Assembly (NCBI RefSeq): GCF_002834225.1 | Contig: NZ_NNSR01000072.1 | Span: 1-64,000 of the forward strand | Direction of reading: 5' to 3' | Length of the DNA stretch: 64,000 nt | Source of the DNA: Ruminococcus bromii | Lineage (GTDB): Bacteria > Bacillota > Clostridia > Oscillospirales > Acutalibacteraceae | Shown: positions 1 through 9,420 of the stretch, in pieces | Numbering within the stretch: position 1 is the first letter of the stretch | How the letters are laid out: every line of letters starts with the position of its first letter | Position numbers and translations under genes: made by a program | The notes under the pieces: generated by a model | Told to the model about the DNA's origin: nothing | What the model saw: only the letters and a program-made list of their open reading frames with translations | The model's database searches: none

Positions 1-1146
1 GCAAAGATGAAAACTGCAATTGAAGATTACGAAAACAAAAGCGGTGACAAGCTTCACGGTGTTGTTGTTGTACCTTTCTTTACAACTATTTTCAAGGAAG
101 AAGCAAAGAGCCTTGCAGTACCGAACATTACAATCAAGCTCCCGAACGGACAGACACTTGCAACATCTGCAACAAAAGGCTTTGCGACAGGTGCAAAGTC
201 AACAGTTTCATCTATTGTAAAGGCAACAGCAACTGCGACAGTAAAAACCAAGGTAATTGCCGTTGTCTGCGGTGCTACAATACTTGCAGGCACATCAGCA
301 GTCGGCATAAGCATTCTTGCAGGCTGTAACGCTGAGAAAGAACCGACAGAACCGTCAGTAATATCTTCAACCGTACAGACATCAACTGTTCCAACAACTG
401 TACCTAAAACTACAGTACCAAAGGCAGTTAAAGATTTGGTAGACAAGGGTGAAATCAAGGTCGACAAAGACGGCAACATCACAGATAAGAATGGCAAGAA
501 AGTCGAAGTAAAAGACGGTAAGGTAGAAGTAAAAACCGATGACGGTAAGACAGTTACAGTTAAGGTTGACGATGTAAAAACTACGGTATCTAACAACAAT
601 AACAGCAATAAGGGTAACACCGAAAAGAAAGAAGATACTAAGTCAAATACATCTAAAAAAGACAACTCTTCAAAGACAAATACATCAAAGGTTGACACTT
701 CTAAGAATGACAAGAAGCCAGCATCTAAGCCGAGCAACTCTTCAAAGAACGACACAAAGCCAGCTCAGAAGCCAACATCTAAGCCAGCATCTAAGCCGAG
801 TGAGTCCTCAAAGACTGAAACACCTACAGCAAAGCCAAAAAAGAAGGTATGGGTAGATGACTACAAAACAGTTCACCACGAAAGAAAATGGATTGTAACG
901 GGTACTCACGAGGAAGATGTATATGAATGGGTAGGAGTATATGTATGCAATAATTGCGGTATGAAGTTATCAGATGCTAATCTGAGAAAACAGCATCTTC
1001 TTTGGGAAGCAGAAGAAAATGGTGCTGGAGCTTATCATGTGGAAGAGGAATATGTAAAAACAGGAACCAAAACAGTAGAAGACGGCTACTGGAAAGAAGC
1101 CTATGACGAGAAAGTCAAAGACGGCGGTCACTGGGAGTACAGATAA
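1..1146 (+). CDS. Membrane-anchored surface protein, 3' part (N-terminus outside window)
   Basis: The frame is already open at base 1 and the first ATG (base 7) has no visible ribosome site, so the true start probably lies upstream. Counting from that ATG, there is a short soluble part, one hydrophobic helix at about residues 83-106 ending in LAGC, then a Thr/Pro-rich and Lys/Asn/Ser-rich low-complexity stalk (about 110-280). The C-terminal domain (about 280-379) is rich in Trp and Tyr and carries a CNNC pair followed by a His, which could be a small zinc site. I infer an inside segment, a membrane anchor and an extracellular domain. In related Clostridia such tails can be fused to sigma-70-like N-termini, but that part is not visible here. 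Function unknown. Confidence 0.7.
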   Translation, partial: AKMKTAIEDYENKSGDKLHGVVVVPFFTTIFKEEAKSLAVPNITIKLPNGQTLATSATKGFATGAKSTVSSIVKATATATVKTKVIAVVCGATILAGTSAVGISILAGCNAEKEPTEPSVISSTVQTSTVPTTVPKTTVPKAVKDLVDKGEIKVDKDGNITDKNGKKVEVKDGKVEVKTDDGKTVTVKVDDVKTTVSNNNNSNKGNTEKKEDTKSNTSKKDNSSKTNTSKVDTSKNDKKPASKPSNSSKNDTKPAQKPTSKPASKPSESSKTETPTAKPKKKVWVDDYKTVHHERKWIVTGTHEEDVYEWVGVYVCNNCGMKLSDANLRKQHLLWEAEENGAGAYHVEEEYVKTGTKTVEDGYWKEAYDEKVKDGGHWEYR

Positions 1147-1184
1147 TTAAATTCGATAACAAGTATAAATACTAAATAAGATAG

Positions 1185-1232
1185 GGCTGTGAAGAAATGA
1201 AGTTTAAGACTTCGTTCTTCACAGCCTGACTT
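1185..1232 (+). terminator. Long hairpin terminator after the surface-protein gene
   Basis: A 12-bp perfect stem (GGCTGTGAAGAA at 1185-1196 with its complement at 1215-1226) is extended inward by a 5-bp stem, GAAGT/ACTTC. A modest T-rich stretch follows. It sits 38 bases after the stop codon. Confidence 0.6.
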
Positions 1233-1451
1233 GTTTTGTACAAAAGCACGGCGCACCCAAGTTTCCTGTTCGTAAAGTATGCCCGAGCATAGTATTGTAA
1301 TCGTTTGTGAAATCAATTGTAGGGGAGAACCGTGTTTTCTCGTTCGTGTGCAAAGCAGGATACATAATTTTGGCAAAATTAGAATCTGTTATGTTTAAGC
1401 TCAAATATTCTGACACAATAAAAGCCGTGTTTATTTTTGTCAATTGTATTT
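1233..1451. other. Non-coding gap between converging genes
   Basis: No convincing gene is visible. The stretch holds the words 'gcacggcgcaccc' (from 1247) and 'atgcccgagc' (from 1279), which recur in the gap near 16.2 kb, and 'tgtaggggagaaccg'. These suggest a worn copy of a dispersed intergenic repeat. Confidence 0.4.
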
Positions 1452-2459
1452 TTAAAATTCCGTCAGAACAATGTGCGCCTGTGAATTGTCAAGTACAATG
1501 GGTTTATCCATATCTACTCTCTTTAGTTCTCCGTACAGTCTGCCGAAAATCACCGTTGTTTTGTCCATATATGCCGCCATTGCCTCGCCTTTTACCGTAA
1601 ACGGCTTAAATGTAATGTCAACTGCGGAATATCCTGCCTTGAAGTACCACGGTCTGTCAAGATTTCCGCCTGTACTTTTAACATTTATCTGTGACAGCTT
1701 TTCAAGATGCCCGTCAGTGAAAAAGCAGTTTTCGTTGCCGTAACGGTTATCGCCTACTCTGCTTGCAAGGCAGAGGGAAAAGCGTTTTCCGTCAATAAAG
1801 CAGTCGGAGCTTAATCTCTGATAATTATGCTTTCTCGGCTTTGAAAAGCGTGTCCAATCAAAATATGCGTTAGTGGTTGTTTCGTTTAAGGAATATTCCA
1901 TACCGCCCACACGAATAATTCCGCCTGCGACAAATTTGGGAACAAAGCGTTTGAGATAAAAATATTTTCTGTCCCTCTCAAATGGTGCAATTTCGTTAAG
2001 ACTTTCTCCTGCCGTCTTTTTGAGATTAATGTTAAAGTAAAGATTTTTTATGCCGCCAAAGTCGATAAAATCACATTTTAAAAATCTTCCGTTCGGTGTG
2101 TTTGTAAGCTGCAGCTGAAGTCTTTTGTCCGTGTACAAAAGCTCTCCCGAAATGCCCGATTCGGGAAGCTCGTTCTTGCTGAAAACAAATTTTTTTACAA
2201 CACAATCATAAATCACACCGCCTCTTTTAAGGTCGGCAACCGCAATTTTTACCGCAAATTCCATGCCCAGATTTTCAACCGAAAGATAGAGCGATACCTC
2301 TGTGTTGCTTATGAAATAGCAATCCCTTTCGCTGTGTTTTCCTCTTGTTTTGCTCTGTTCGCTGTTATATTCAAAAACAGGCGTTCTTGCCCAGCCTGCA
2401 CACATAACCTCTCCGTTTTCTTCAAAAACATTATGCTTTTCGGTTATCTCATGTTGCAA
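1452..2459 (-). CDS. DUF2804 family protein
   Basis: A 335-residue soluble protein matching the DUF2804 family as I recognise it. It has the typical opening of 'QHEITE' followed by 'NGEV...GWAR', and a late part containing DWTRFSKPR and the GNENCFF region. No signal peptide or membrane helix is seen. The start is TTG at 2459, preceded by GGAGGGA at good distance. The biochemical role of the family is unknown to me. It is transcribed alone from a promoter at 2513-2541 and diverges from the small lipoprotein gene. Confidence 0.8.
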   Translation of the reverse strand: MQHEITEKHNVFEENGEVMCAGWARTPVFEYNSEQSKTRGKHSERDCYFISNTEVSLYLSVENLGMEFAVKIAVADLKRGGVIYDCVVKKFVFSKNELPESGISGELLYTDKRLQLQLTNTPNGRFLKCDFIDFGGIKNLYFNINLKKTAGESLNEIAPFERDRKYFYLKRFVPKFVAGGIIRVGGMEYSLNETTTNAYFDWTRFSKPRKHNYQRLSSDCFIDGKRFSLCLASRVGDNRYGNENCFFTDGHLEKLSQINVKSTGGNLDRPWYFKAGYSAVDITFKPFTVKGEAMAAYMDKTTVIFGRLYGELKRVDMDKPIVLDNSQAHIVLTEF

Positions 2460-2512
2460 AACAATCCCTCCGTGTTCTCGTTTTTAAAATTTCCCATAAA
2501 ATCACACCATAC

Positions 2513-2541
2513 AATATACACAAAATAATTATGCTTTTCAA
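2513..2541 (-). promoter_or_regulatory. Sigma-A-like promoter for the DUF2804 gene
   Basis: On the minus strand TTGAAA (2541-2536) and TATATT (2518-2513) are separated by 17 bases, 54 bases upstream of the TTG start. Confidence 0.6.
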
Positions 2542-2610
2542 GAATTATAACAAAACTGTAAATTTCGATTTTCCGCATCCGAACACTATCGTATGTACTG
2601 ATATATATTT

Positions 2611-2638
2611 TTGGTGCATAAACTTGTAATACTATCAT
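2611..2638 (+). promoter_or_regulatory. Possible promoter for the small lipoprotein
   Basis: TTGGTG (2611-2616), a 16-base spacer and TATCAT (2633-2638). The hexamers are imperfect, but the position just ahead of the ribosome site of the gene at 2660 is right. Confidence 0.4.
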
Positions 2639-2659
2639 ACACCTGTGAGGGCGGTTTTT

Positions 2660-3025
2660 ATGAAGAAATTTGTCATTTTGCTTTTAATCTGCTTATGTTT
2701 TCTGCTTTGTTCATGCAGTGCCGACACATCGGGATATCAAAACGAGCTTACCTGCACAGACTGGAGTGCAGAGCTTGACGGCGGCGGAAGGATAAGCCTT
2801 TCGTTTGACGGCGACAATGCGTCCCTTATTATGATGAGCGGAAAAGACAAGGCGGAGCTTTGCGGAAAATATGTTGTCGATGATACAACGCTTGTCATAT
2901 TTGTGCCGAAACTTTACAGAAACTACACATTTGAATATATTCCCCACGGAAAAAAGCTTGATTTGTCATACAACGGTTCAAAAATCACGCTCAGCCGTGC
3001 CGATAACACGCAAAAAACCGAGTAA
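2660..3025 (+). CDS. Small lipoprotein of unknown function
   Basis: A 121-residue protein with a classical lipoprotein signal: MKK, a Leu-rich hydrophobic stretch, then the lipobox L-C-S-C with Cys19 as the lipidated residue. The mature part (about 100 residues) looks beta-rich and acidic and ends with polar residues. ATG 2660 is preferred over the in-frame GTG at 2645 because it puts the signal peptide at the N-terminus and has a GAGGG ribosome site in front. The domain resembles small lipocalin-like or DUF-type lipoproteins of Clostridia, but I cannot name a family. Predicted location is the outer face of the membrane. Confidence 0.75.
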   Translation: MKKFVILLLICLCFLLCSCSADTSGYQNELTCTDWSAELDGGGRISLSFDGDNASLIMMSGKDKAELCGKYVVDDTTLVIFVPKLYRNYTFEYIPHGKKLDLSYNGSKITLSRADNTQKTE

Positions 3026-3089
3026 ATCAGTCGTTCAAAGTTTCTTATGTACATTTTGAGCGGAATACGCAGATTAACGAATAATTTTA

Positions 3090-3118
3090 TTGATAAATAA
3101 AGTTGTGTGTGTTATAAT
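3090..3118 (+). promoter_or_regulatory. Promoter of the ruvCAB operon
   Basis: TTGATA (3090-3095), a 17-base spacer and TATAAT (3113-3118). The start of transcription near 3125 rules out an upstream ATG at 3107 as the ruvC start. Confidence 0.75.
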
Positions 3119-3169
3119 GTTTTAAGCTATGTTATTATGCCATTTTTGGATTTTTTCGGAGGTATTGTT

Positions 3170-3676
3170 TTGGTAGTGTTTGGAATTGATCCCGGATATG
3201 CCATTGTAGGTTGGGGAGCAATCAATTTTCAATCGAATACATATAAAACTCTCGGTTACGGTGCAATTGAAACCGTTGCCGGAACTGATTTTAACAAACG
3301 GCTTGAGTACATCTATGACGAAACCTATGCTATTCTCAACAGATGTCGCCCCGACGCTCTTGCAATCGAAAAACTTTACTTTCAGACCAATCAGAAAACG
3401 GCTATCAATGTTGCTCAGGCAAGGGGAGTAACCCTGCTTGCGGCACAAAAACTTAAAATACCAATCTTTGAGTACACTCCTCTTCAGGTCAAAACGGCTG
3501 TAACGGGATACGGCAAGGCTAAAAAACCGCAGGTTATGGAAATGACCGCAAGGCTTTTAAAGCTGAAAGAAATCCCGAAACCCGATGATACCTGTGACGC
3601 ACTTGCAATTGCAATCTGTCACACACAGGCGGCAGGCTCACAGCTCAGAAGAGTAATGTACGGAAAGGGACTTTAA
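3170..3676 (+). CDS. ruvC: Crossover junction endodeoxyribonuclease RuvC
   Basis: RuvC cuts Holliday junctions symmetrically during recombination and works with RuvA and RuvB, which follow directly. At 168 residues it is of normal family size. The four acidic catalytic residues are all present: Asp7 in GIDPG, Glu67 in IEKLYF, and Asp140 and Asp143 in PDDTCDALA. The start is chosen as TTG 3170, with GGAGG at 3158-3162 seven bases ahead; longer starts fall inside the promoter. The stop is followed after 2 bases by ruvA, so the genes are co-transcribed. Confidence 0.95.
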   Translation: MVVFGIDPGYAIVGWGAINFQSNTYKTLGYGAIETVAGTDFNKRLEYIYDETYAILNRCRPDALAIEKLYFQTNQKTAINVAQARGVTLLAAQKLKIPIFEYTPLQVKTAVTGYGKAKKPQVMEMTARLLKLKEIPKPDDTCDALAIAICHTQAAGSQLRRVMYGKGL

Positions 3677-3678
3677 AT

Positions 3679-4281
3679 ATGCTTTATTCCGTAAGAGGAA
3701 AACTTATTGCTATAGAATCAAATGCGGCGGTAGTAGAGTGCGGCGGTGTCGGCTATATGTGCCAGACAACAATGAACACACTCAAAGCCGTAAAGCTCAA
3801 CACAGAGGTAACGCTCTACACCTACCTTAATGTAAGGGAAGATGCGGTTGACCTTTTCGGCTTTGCAACAAAGGCAGAGCTTGAAACCTTTAAAAACCTC
3901 ATCAGCGTAAGCGGTGTAGGTCCAAAGGCAGGACTTGCGGTTTTGTCGGAACTCAGTCCCGAACAGGTTGCAATGGCGATTGCCTCCGATGACCTCAAAA
4001 CAATTACAAGAGCACAGGGAATAGGCAAAAAAATTGCACAGAGAATTGTTCTTGAACTCAAGGACAAGCTTGCAAAAGCGGCTAAAGAGGACAGTTCCTT
4101 TGCACAGGCGGCACAGAACAGCGTGAATGTTTCAACGGGAAATGTTCCGAAAGCAATTGAGGCTCTCGGAGTTTTGGGCTATTCTCCTTCGGATGTTTCG
4201 CCCGTGCTTGCAGCACTCGACAGCGCCTTGCCTGTTGAACAGCTTATTTCGCTCACATTAAAACAGATGGGAAGACAGTAA
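3679..4281 (+). CDS. ruvA: Holliday junction branch migration protein RuvA
   Basis: A 200-residue RuvA. The N-terminal OB-fold (MLYSVRGKLIAIE), the central helix-hairpin-helix region (SVSGVGPKAGLAVLSEL and RAQGIGKKIAQRIVLELKDK) and the small C-terminal domain III that contacts RuvB are all visible. RuvA tetramers bind four-way junctions and load the RuvB motor. The gene lies 2 bases after ruvC and 3 bases before ruvB, the order ruvC-ruvA-ruvB being common in Firmicutes. Confidence 0.96.
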   Translation: MLYSVRGKLIAIESNAAVVECGGVGYMCQTTMNTLKAVKLNTEVTLYTYLNVREDAVDLFGFATKAELETFKNLISVSGVGPKAGLAVLSELSPEQVAMAIASDDLKTITRAQGIGKKIAQRIVLELKDKLAKAAKEDSSFAQAAQNSVNVSTGNVPKAIEALGVLGYSPSDVSPVLAALDSALPVEQLISLTLKQMGRQ

Positions 4282-4284
4282 TAT

Positions 4285-5373
4285 ATGAGTAAAATGGAAT
4301 TCTCGGATGAATTTGATTTTGAAAACAGAATAACCGATACTTCCGAAATTCCCGAAGATACGGCAGAGAGCGACAACCCTCTGCGACCGAAAACACTTTC
4401 GGAATACATAGGACAGGAAAAGGCAAAGGAAAACCTCAAGGTTTTTATCGAGGCGGCAAAAATCAGAGGCGAAACCCTTGACCATGTACTGCTCTACGGC
4501 CCTCCGGGACTCGGTAAAACAACTCTTTCGGGAATCATTGCGAATGAACTCGGTGTGTCAATGAGAATAACCTCAGGCCCTGCAATTGAAAAGCCGGGCG
4601 ACCTTGCGGCATTGCTTACCAACCTTAACGAGGGCGATGTGCTTTTTATTGACGAAATTCACAGACTGAGCCGTTCCGTTGAAGAAATACTTTACCCTTC
4701 AATGGAGGACTTTGCAATTGACATCATCACGGGTAAAGGTCAGATGGCGGCTTCGTATCATCTGCCGTTGCCAAAATTTACACTTGTCGGGGCAACCACA
4801 AGAGCAGGTCAGCTGACCGCCCCTTTGCGTGACCGTTTCGGTGTGGTGTTAAGACTTGAGCTCTACACTCCCGAGGAGCTTGCACAGATTGTTGAAAGAA
4901 GTGCCGGAATCCTCGGAATAAAAATTGAACATGACGGTGCGCTTGAAATTGCGTCCCGTTCAAGGGGAACACCACGAATTGCAAACCGACTTTTAAAGCG
5001 TGTGCGTGACTTTGCACAGGTTATGTCAAACGGTGTCATCACACTTGAAACCGCAAGGACAGCACTTGACAGACTCGAAATTGACGAACTCGGTCTTGAC
5101 CGCAACGACAGAAGAATGCTTGAGGCAATCGTTCGTTTTTACAACGGCGGTCCTGTCGGACTTGAAACGCTTGCGGCGGCAATCGGTGAAGAGGCTGTAA
5201 CAATCGAAGATGTCTATGAACCGTATCTTTTGCAGATAGGTTTTGTCAGCAGAACACCGAGGGGCAGATGCATAACTGCCGAGGCCTGCAAGCATCTCGG
5301 CTGTGAATTTCCTAAGGGTGTTGTAAATGCACAGCCAACACAGCCGACTCTCTTTGGTGACAGGGAGTCATAA
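4285..5373 (+). CDS. ruvB: Holliday junction branch migration helicase RuvB
   Basis: A 362-residue AAA+ ATPase that drives branch migration with RuvA. Walker A is GPPGLGKT (72-79), Walker B is LFIDEIH (120-126), and the family motif GATTRAG with the arginine-finger region (LRDRFG) follows. The C-terminal winged-helix domain is present ([16 protein letters not shown]). It is slightly longer than average at both ends: an acidic N-terminal extension of about 25 residues and a short tail. Last gene of the ruv operon; a gap of about 120 bases separates it from glmM. Confidence 0.97.
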   Translation: MSKMEFSDEFDFENRITDTSEIPEDTAESDNPLRPKTLSEYIGQEKAKENLKVFIEAAKIRGETLDHVLLYGPPGLGKTTLSGIIANELGVSMRITSGPAIEKPGDLAALLTNLNEGDVLFIDEIHRLSRSVEEILYPSMEDFAIDIITGKGQMAASYHLPLPKFTLVGATTRAGQLTAPLRDRFGVVLRLELYTPEELAQIVERSAGILGIKIEHDGALEIASRSRGTPRIANRLLKRVRDFAQVMSNGVITLETARTALDRLEIDELGLDRNDRRMLEAIVRFYNGGPVGLETLAAAIGEEAVTIEDVYEPYLLQIGFVSRTPRGRCITAEACKHLGCEFPKGVVNAQPTQPTLFGDRES

Positions 5374-5492
5374 ATCAGTCACAATATGAGTGTATAATTC
5401 AACAGAGTGCAAGGCTTTTACTTGGGTTATACCGAAAATTTCAGTTTTGAAAATTTACAATCTACAAATTATTTAACGGAGGAATATATATA

Positions 5493-6842
5493 ATGGGAAG
5501 ATTATTCGGCACAGACGGTGCAAGAGGTGTTGCAAACGCAGAGCTTACACCCGAACTTGCAATGAATATAGGCAGAGCGGCGGCAATGGTTCTTATCAGC
5601 GATGAGGTTGAACACCCCACAATTTTAATCGGTAAGGACACAAGACTTTCGGGCGATATGCTCGAGGGCGCACTTATCGCAGGACTTTGCTCGGTAGGTG
5701 CAAATGTTCACATTCTCGGGGTAGTTCCTACTCCTGCGGTTGCTTATCTTGTAGGCAAATATAATGCCGACGCAGGTATTATGATTTCCGCATCACACAA
5801 CCCGTTTGAATTTAACGGTATCAAAATTTTCAGCTCTGACGGATGCAAGCTCCCCGATGCCCTCGAAAACAGAATTGAAGAAATCGTACTTGACCATGTT
5901 GTACCGTATGCATCAGCAACAGATGAAAATATCGGCAGAGTAACATATGATACAGAGGCGGCTGATTTGTATATTGACCACCTTGTTTCGGCAGTTGACT
6001 GCAACTTTGAGGGTATGGAAATTGCACTTGACTGCTCAAACGGTTCTTCTTCAAGAACAGCCGAAAAGCTTTTCACAAAGCTTGGTGCAAAGGTTCATAT
6101 GCTTTTTGACGAGCCTGACGGTGTGAACATCAACCGTGACTGCGGTTCAACTCATATGAGCAAATTGCAGAAGTATGTTCGTGAACACAAGCTTTCATGC
6201 GGCCTTGCCTTTGACGGTGACGCCGACAGATGTCTTGCGGTTGACGAAAACGGAAACCTTGTTGACGGCGATTACCTTATTGCAATCTGTGCAAATGATA
6301 TGAAGCAGAGAGGAGTACTCAAAAAGAATGCTGTTGTCGGAACAATTATGACAAACATGGGCTTTAACAAGTTTTGTGAAGAAAACGATATGCACTTTGT
6401 TTCAACAAAGGTTGGCGACAGATATGTTCTTGAGGCTATGATGCAGGAGGGCTACAACATCGGCGGCGAGCAGAGCGGTCACATCATTTTGCTTGACTAC
6501 GCAACAACAGGCGACGGTCAGCTTTCAGGCGCAATGATTCTCAGCATTATGAAGAGAACAGGCGAAAAGCTCAGTCAGCTTGCAAAGATTATGGAGCGTC
6601 TGCCGCAGGTGCTTATCAATGTTAAAGTAAGCAGAGAGGGCAAGCTCTCATTCTATACAGACAGGGAAATCAAGGCTGAAATCGAAAGAGTGAGCGAAAT
6701 CCTCGGTGACAGAGGCAGAATCCTTGTTCGTGTATCGGGAACAGAACCTCTCGTAAGAGTAATGCTCGAGGGCGAAAACCTCGAAGAAATTCAGAACCTT
6801 GCGGAAGAAGCCGCACAGGTAGTAAGGGAAAGACTTGCATAA
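5493..6842 (+). CDS. glmM: Phosphoglucosamine mutase
   Basis: GlmM converts glucosamine-6-phosphate to glucosamine-1-phosphate, a step towards UDP-GlcNAc and peptidoglycan. At 449 residues it has normal length. The active-site serine lies in ISASHNP (Ser101, phosphorylated in the active enzyme). The metal loop is DGDADR (241-246), and the C-terminal phosphate-binding loop is RVSGTEPLVRV. The N-terminus GRLFGTDGARG is typical. The ribosome site ACGGAGG stands ahead of ATG 5493. Its stop overlaps the start of the next gene by one base (TAATG), so the two are coupled. Confidence 0.96.
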   Translation: MGRLFGTDGARGVANAELTPELAMNIGRAAAMVLISDEVEHPTILIGKDTRLSGDMLEGALIAGLCSVGANVHILGVVPTPAVAYLVGKYNADAGIMISASHNPFEFNGIKIFSSDGCKLPDALENRIEEIVLDHVVPYASATDENIGRVTYDTEAADLYIDHLVSAVDCNFEGMEIALDCSNGSSSRTAEKLFTKLGAKVHMLFDEPDGVNINRDCGSTHMSKLQKYVREHKLSCGLAFDGDADRCLAVDENGNLVDGDYLIAICANDMKQRGVLKKNAVVGTIMTNMGFNKFCEENDMHFVSTKVGDRYVLEAMMQEGYNIGGEQSGHIILLDYATTGDGQLSGAMILSIMKRTGEKLSQLAKIMERLPQVLINVKVSREGKLSFYTDREIKAEIERVSEILGDRGRILVRVSGTEPLVRVMLEGENLEEIQNLAEEAAQVVRERLA

Positions 6843-7705
6843 TGCGATTATCTGATAAATGGAAAGATTATGAACTTATAGATACCTCTGACGGGGAAAG
6901 ACTTGAAAGATGGGGAGATATAATCCTTATCCGTCCCGATCCGCAGATTATCTGGTCAAGCGAAAAGAAAAATCCTCTTTGGTATTCGGCACATGCCCGT
7001 TACCACCGTTCAAATCGTGGCGGAGGAAGTTGGGAGCAGTACAAAAAAGTTCCCGACCGCTGGACTGTAAATTACGGCAACCTCGTTTTCAACATCAAGC
7101 CTATGGGATTCAAGCACACGGGTGTGTTCCCCGAACAGGCAGTTAACTGGGATTTTGCCGCAGAAAAAATTAAAAACGAAAACAGACCGCTTAAAATTCT
7201 CAACCTTTTCGGTTACACAGGCTGTGCAACTCTTGCGTGTATGAACGCAGGCGCAACCGTTTGCCATGTTGACGCATCAAAGGGCATGGTTCAGTGGGCA
7301 AAGGAAAATGCCGCATCAAGCGGTATTGCCGACAGACCTGTCCGTTGGCTCGTTGACGATTGCGTAAAATTTGTACAGCGTGAAATCCGCCGTGGCAACA
7401 GGTATGACGGAATCATTATGGATCCTCCGTCATACGGCAGAGGTCCTGGCGGTGAGGTCTGGAAGCTTGAAGAACAGCTTTATTCGCTCGTAACCCTGTG
7501 CAAGCAGGTCCTTTCGGACAATCCGCTGTTTTTCATTCTCAATTCTTACACAACGGGACTTTCTCCCGCTGTAATGGAGTATTTGCTCGGAGTTCTTTTG
7601 CAGAAGTACTTCGGCGGAAAAGTATCAAGCGATGAAATAGGACTGAAGGTGAGCGACACGGGACTTGTATTGCCGTGCGGCTCAACCGCAATATGGGAGA
7701 AATAA
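6842..7705 (+). CDS. Class I SAM-dependent methyltransferase, RlmI/RlmK-like
   Basis: A 287-residue protein of the family related to 23S rRNA methyltransferases RlmI/RlmK. The SAM motif I is ILNLFGYTGCATLACMNAG, an acidic motif II follows (VCHVDASKG), and the catalytic signature DPPSYGRG is clear. The N-terminal part lacks a recognisable PUA domain, so the RNA substrate is unknown. It overlaps glmM by one base and is followed 3 bases later by ecfA1, so it lies within one transcription unit. Confidence 0.85.
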   Translation: MRLSDKWKDYELIDTSDGERLERWGDIILIRPDPQIIWSSEKKNPLWYSAHARYHRSNRGGGSWEQYKKVPDRWTVNYGNLVFNIKPMGFKHTGVFPEQAVNWDFAAEKIKNENRPLKILNLFGYTGCATLACMNAGATVCHVDASKGMVQWAKENAASSGIADRPVRWLVDDCVKFVQREIRRGNRYDGIIMDPPSYGRGPGGEVWKLEEQLYSLVTLCKQVLSDNPLFFILNSYTTGLSPAVMEYLLGVLLQKYFGGKVSSDEIGLKVSDTGLVLPCGSTAIWEK

Positions 7706-7708
7706 TAA

Positions 7709-8554
7709 ATGAGCTTTATTTCACTTGACAACATCAGCTTTTCATATTCCGACATTGAAAGCGGTCAGCCGTACAAAAATGCGGTTGACGGTGTTTCTCT
7801 CAACATCGAAAAGGGTGAATTTGTTGCCCTTCTCGGTCACAACGGATGCGGAAAGTCAACTGTTGCAAAACATCTCAACGCAATGCTATTGCCGGATAAG
7901 GGCAAAGTGTATGTTGACGGAGATGACACATCAGATGAAAACAAGACATATGACATAAGAGAAAAAGTGGGACTTGTACTTCAAAATCCCGACAACCAGC
8001 TTGTTGCAAGCGTTGTTGAGGAAGATGTTGCTTTCGGCCCCGAAAACCTCGGAATACCGCCAAAGGAGATTCGACAGAGGGTTGACGATGCCCTAAAAGC
8101 CGTTGATATGTACGATTACCGTGAACACGCCCCGTTCAAGCTTTCTGGCGGTCAGAAACAGCGTATTGCAATTGCGGGAATTCTTGCAATGCAGCCACAG
8201 TGCATAGTTCTTGACGAACCAACGGCAATGCTCGACCCTAACGGCCGTGACGAGGTAATGACAACGCTTTTAAAACTCAACCGTGAAAAGAATATGACGG
8301 TTGTCCTCATCACACACTATATGGAAGAGGCAGTCCTTGCCGACAGAGTTGTCGTTATGGACGCAGGAAAAATCCTCACTCAGGGTACACCCGAAGATGT
8401 TTTTTCACAGGTGGAACTCCTCAAAAAACACCGCCTTGATGTTCCGCAGGCAACAGAGCTTGCATACAGACTCAGGGGGTGCGGAGTAAAATTTGATAAA
8501 CTTCCTCTCAATGCAGAGCAATGTGTAAAAATGCTTGAGGAGGTGCTGTCATGA
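7709..8554 (+). CDS. ecfA1: Energy-coupling factor transporter ATPase EcfA1
   Basis: One of the two ABC ATPases that power group II ECF vitamin and metal importers. The 281 residues contain Walker A (GHNGCGKS), the Q-loop (LQNPDNQLVA), the ABC signature LSGGQKQR, Walker B (CIVLDEPT) and the switch His (ITHYMEEA). The C-terminal tail that binds EcfT is present. It overlaps ecfA2 by 4 bases (ATGA). No substrate-binding S component is near, so the module is probably shared by S components encoded elsewhere. Confidence 0.95.
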   Translation: MSFISLDNISFSYSDIESGQPYKNAVDGVSLNIEKGEFVALLGHNGCGKSTVAKHLNAMLLPDKGKVYVDGDDTSDENKTYDIREKVGLVLQNPDNQLVASVVEEDVAFGPENLGIPPKEIRQRVDDALKAVDMYDYREHAPFKLSGGQKQRIAIAGILAMQPQCIVLDEPTAMLDPNGRDEVMTTLLKLNREKNMTVVLITHYMEEAVLADRVVVMDAGKILTQGTPEDVFSQVELLKKHRLDVPQATELAYRLRGCGVKFDKLPLNAEQCVKMLEEVLS

Positions 8555-9420
8555 GCAAGGTGCTTGAACTGAAAAATTTAAGCTATGTTTACGGAACAGG
8601 CACTCCGTTTGAGAAAACCGCAGTCAATAATGTTAGCCTTTCAATTGAAAAGGGCGAGTTTATCGGCATTATGGGACACACGGGCTCGGGCAAGTCAACA
8701 CTTGTTCAAATGCTCAACGGACTTATGAAACCAACTTCGGGACAGGTTCTTCTTGACGGCGAGGATATCTGGGCAAATCCCAAGGATATCAGAAAAATCC
8801 GTTTCAAAGTCGGAATGGTATTTCAGTATCCAGAATATCAGCTTTTTGAAGAAACCGTTGCCAAGGATATCGCATTCGGCCCTACGAATATGGGCAAGAG
8901 CGGTGCAGAGCTTGAAAAAGCGGTAAATGATGCCGCAAGATTTACCGGACTTAAAGATGAACTTCTTGAAAAATCTCCGTTCGACCTTTCGGGCGGTGAA
9001 AAGAGAAGGGCGGCAATTGCAGGTGTTATTGCAATGAATCCCGAGGTTCTTGTTCTTGACGAACCGACCGCAGGTCTTGATCCTATGGGCAGAGATGTGC
9101 TGTTGAGCCAGATTGTGCAGTATCACAAGGAACGCAAAAACACAGTTATCCTTGTATCCCACAGCATGGAAGACATTGCAAGGGTTGCCGATAAGATAAT
9201 CGTTATGAACAAGTCAAACCTCGTTATGTTTGATAAGACAAAAGAAGTTTTCTCAAAGGGAAGAGAGCTTGAAGAAATAGGACTTCGAGTACCGCAGATA
9301 ACCAAGATTATGCTTGATCTGCGTGAAAAAGGTTTTAATGTTCCCGAAGGAATACTTACTGTTGATGAGGCAATGGACTGTATTTCCTCACTGCTTGACA
9401 AGGAGGGTAAAATATGGTAA
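8551..9420 (+). CDS. ecfA2: Energy-coupling factor transporter ATPase EcfA2
   Basis: The second ECF ATPase, 289 residues, paired with EcfA1 as a heterodimer. Motifs are Walker A GHTGSGKS, Q-loop FQYPEYQLFEETV, signature LSGGEKRR, Walker B VLVLDEPTAGLD and the switch His in VSHSME. The phrase 'YPEYQLFEE' is typical of EcfA2. It overlaps ecfT by 7 bases, so translation is coupled. Confidence 0.95.
   Translation: MSKVLELKNLSYVYGTGTPFEKTAVNNVSLSIEKGEFIGIMGHTGSGKSTLVQMLNGLMKPTSGQVLLDGEDIWANPKDIRKIRFKVGMVFQYPEYQLFEETVAKDIAFGPTNMGKSGAELEKAVNDAARFTGLKDELLEKSPFDLSGGEKRRAAIAGVIAMNPEVLVLDEPTAGLDPMGRDVLLSQIVQYHKERKNTVILVSHSMEDIARVADKIIVMNKSNLVMFDKTKEVFSKGRELEEIGLRVPQITKIMLDLREKGFNVPEGILTVDEAMDCISSLLDKEGKIW

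Noticed and set aside
54-755. A long open frame on the minus strand opposite the surface-protein gene
   Set aside because: It mirrors the Lys/Thr-rich low-complexity codons of the plus-strand gene, has no ribosome site and gives a Val/Leu/Ser-rich nonsense protein.
3107-3169. ATG 3107 as the ruvC start
   Set aside because: It overlaps the -10 box; TTG 3170 has GGAGG at proper spacing and gives the normal RuvC N-terminus.
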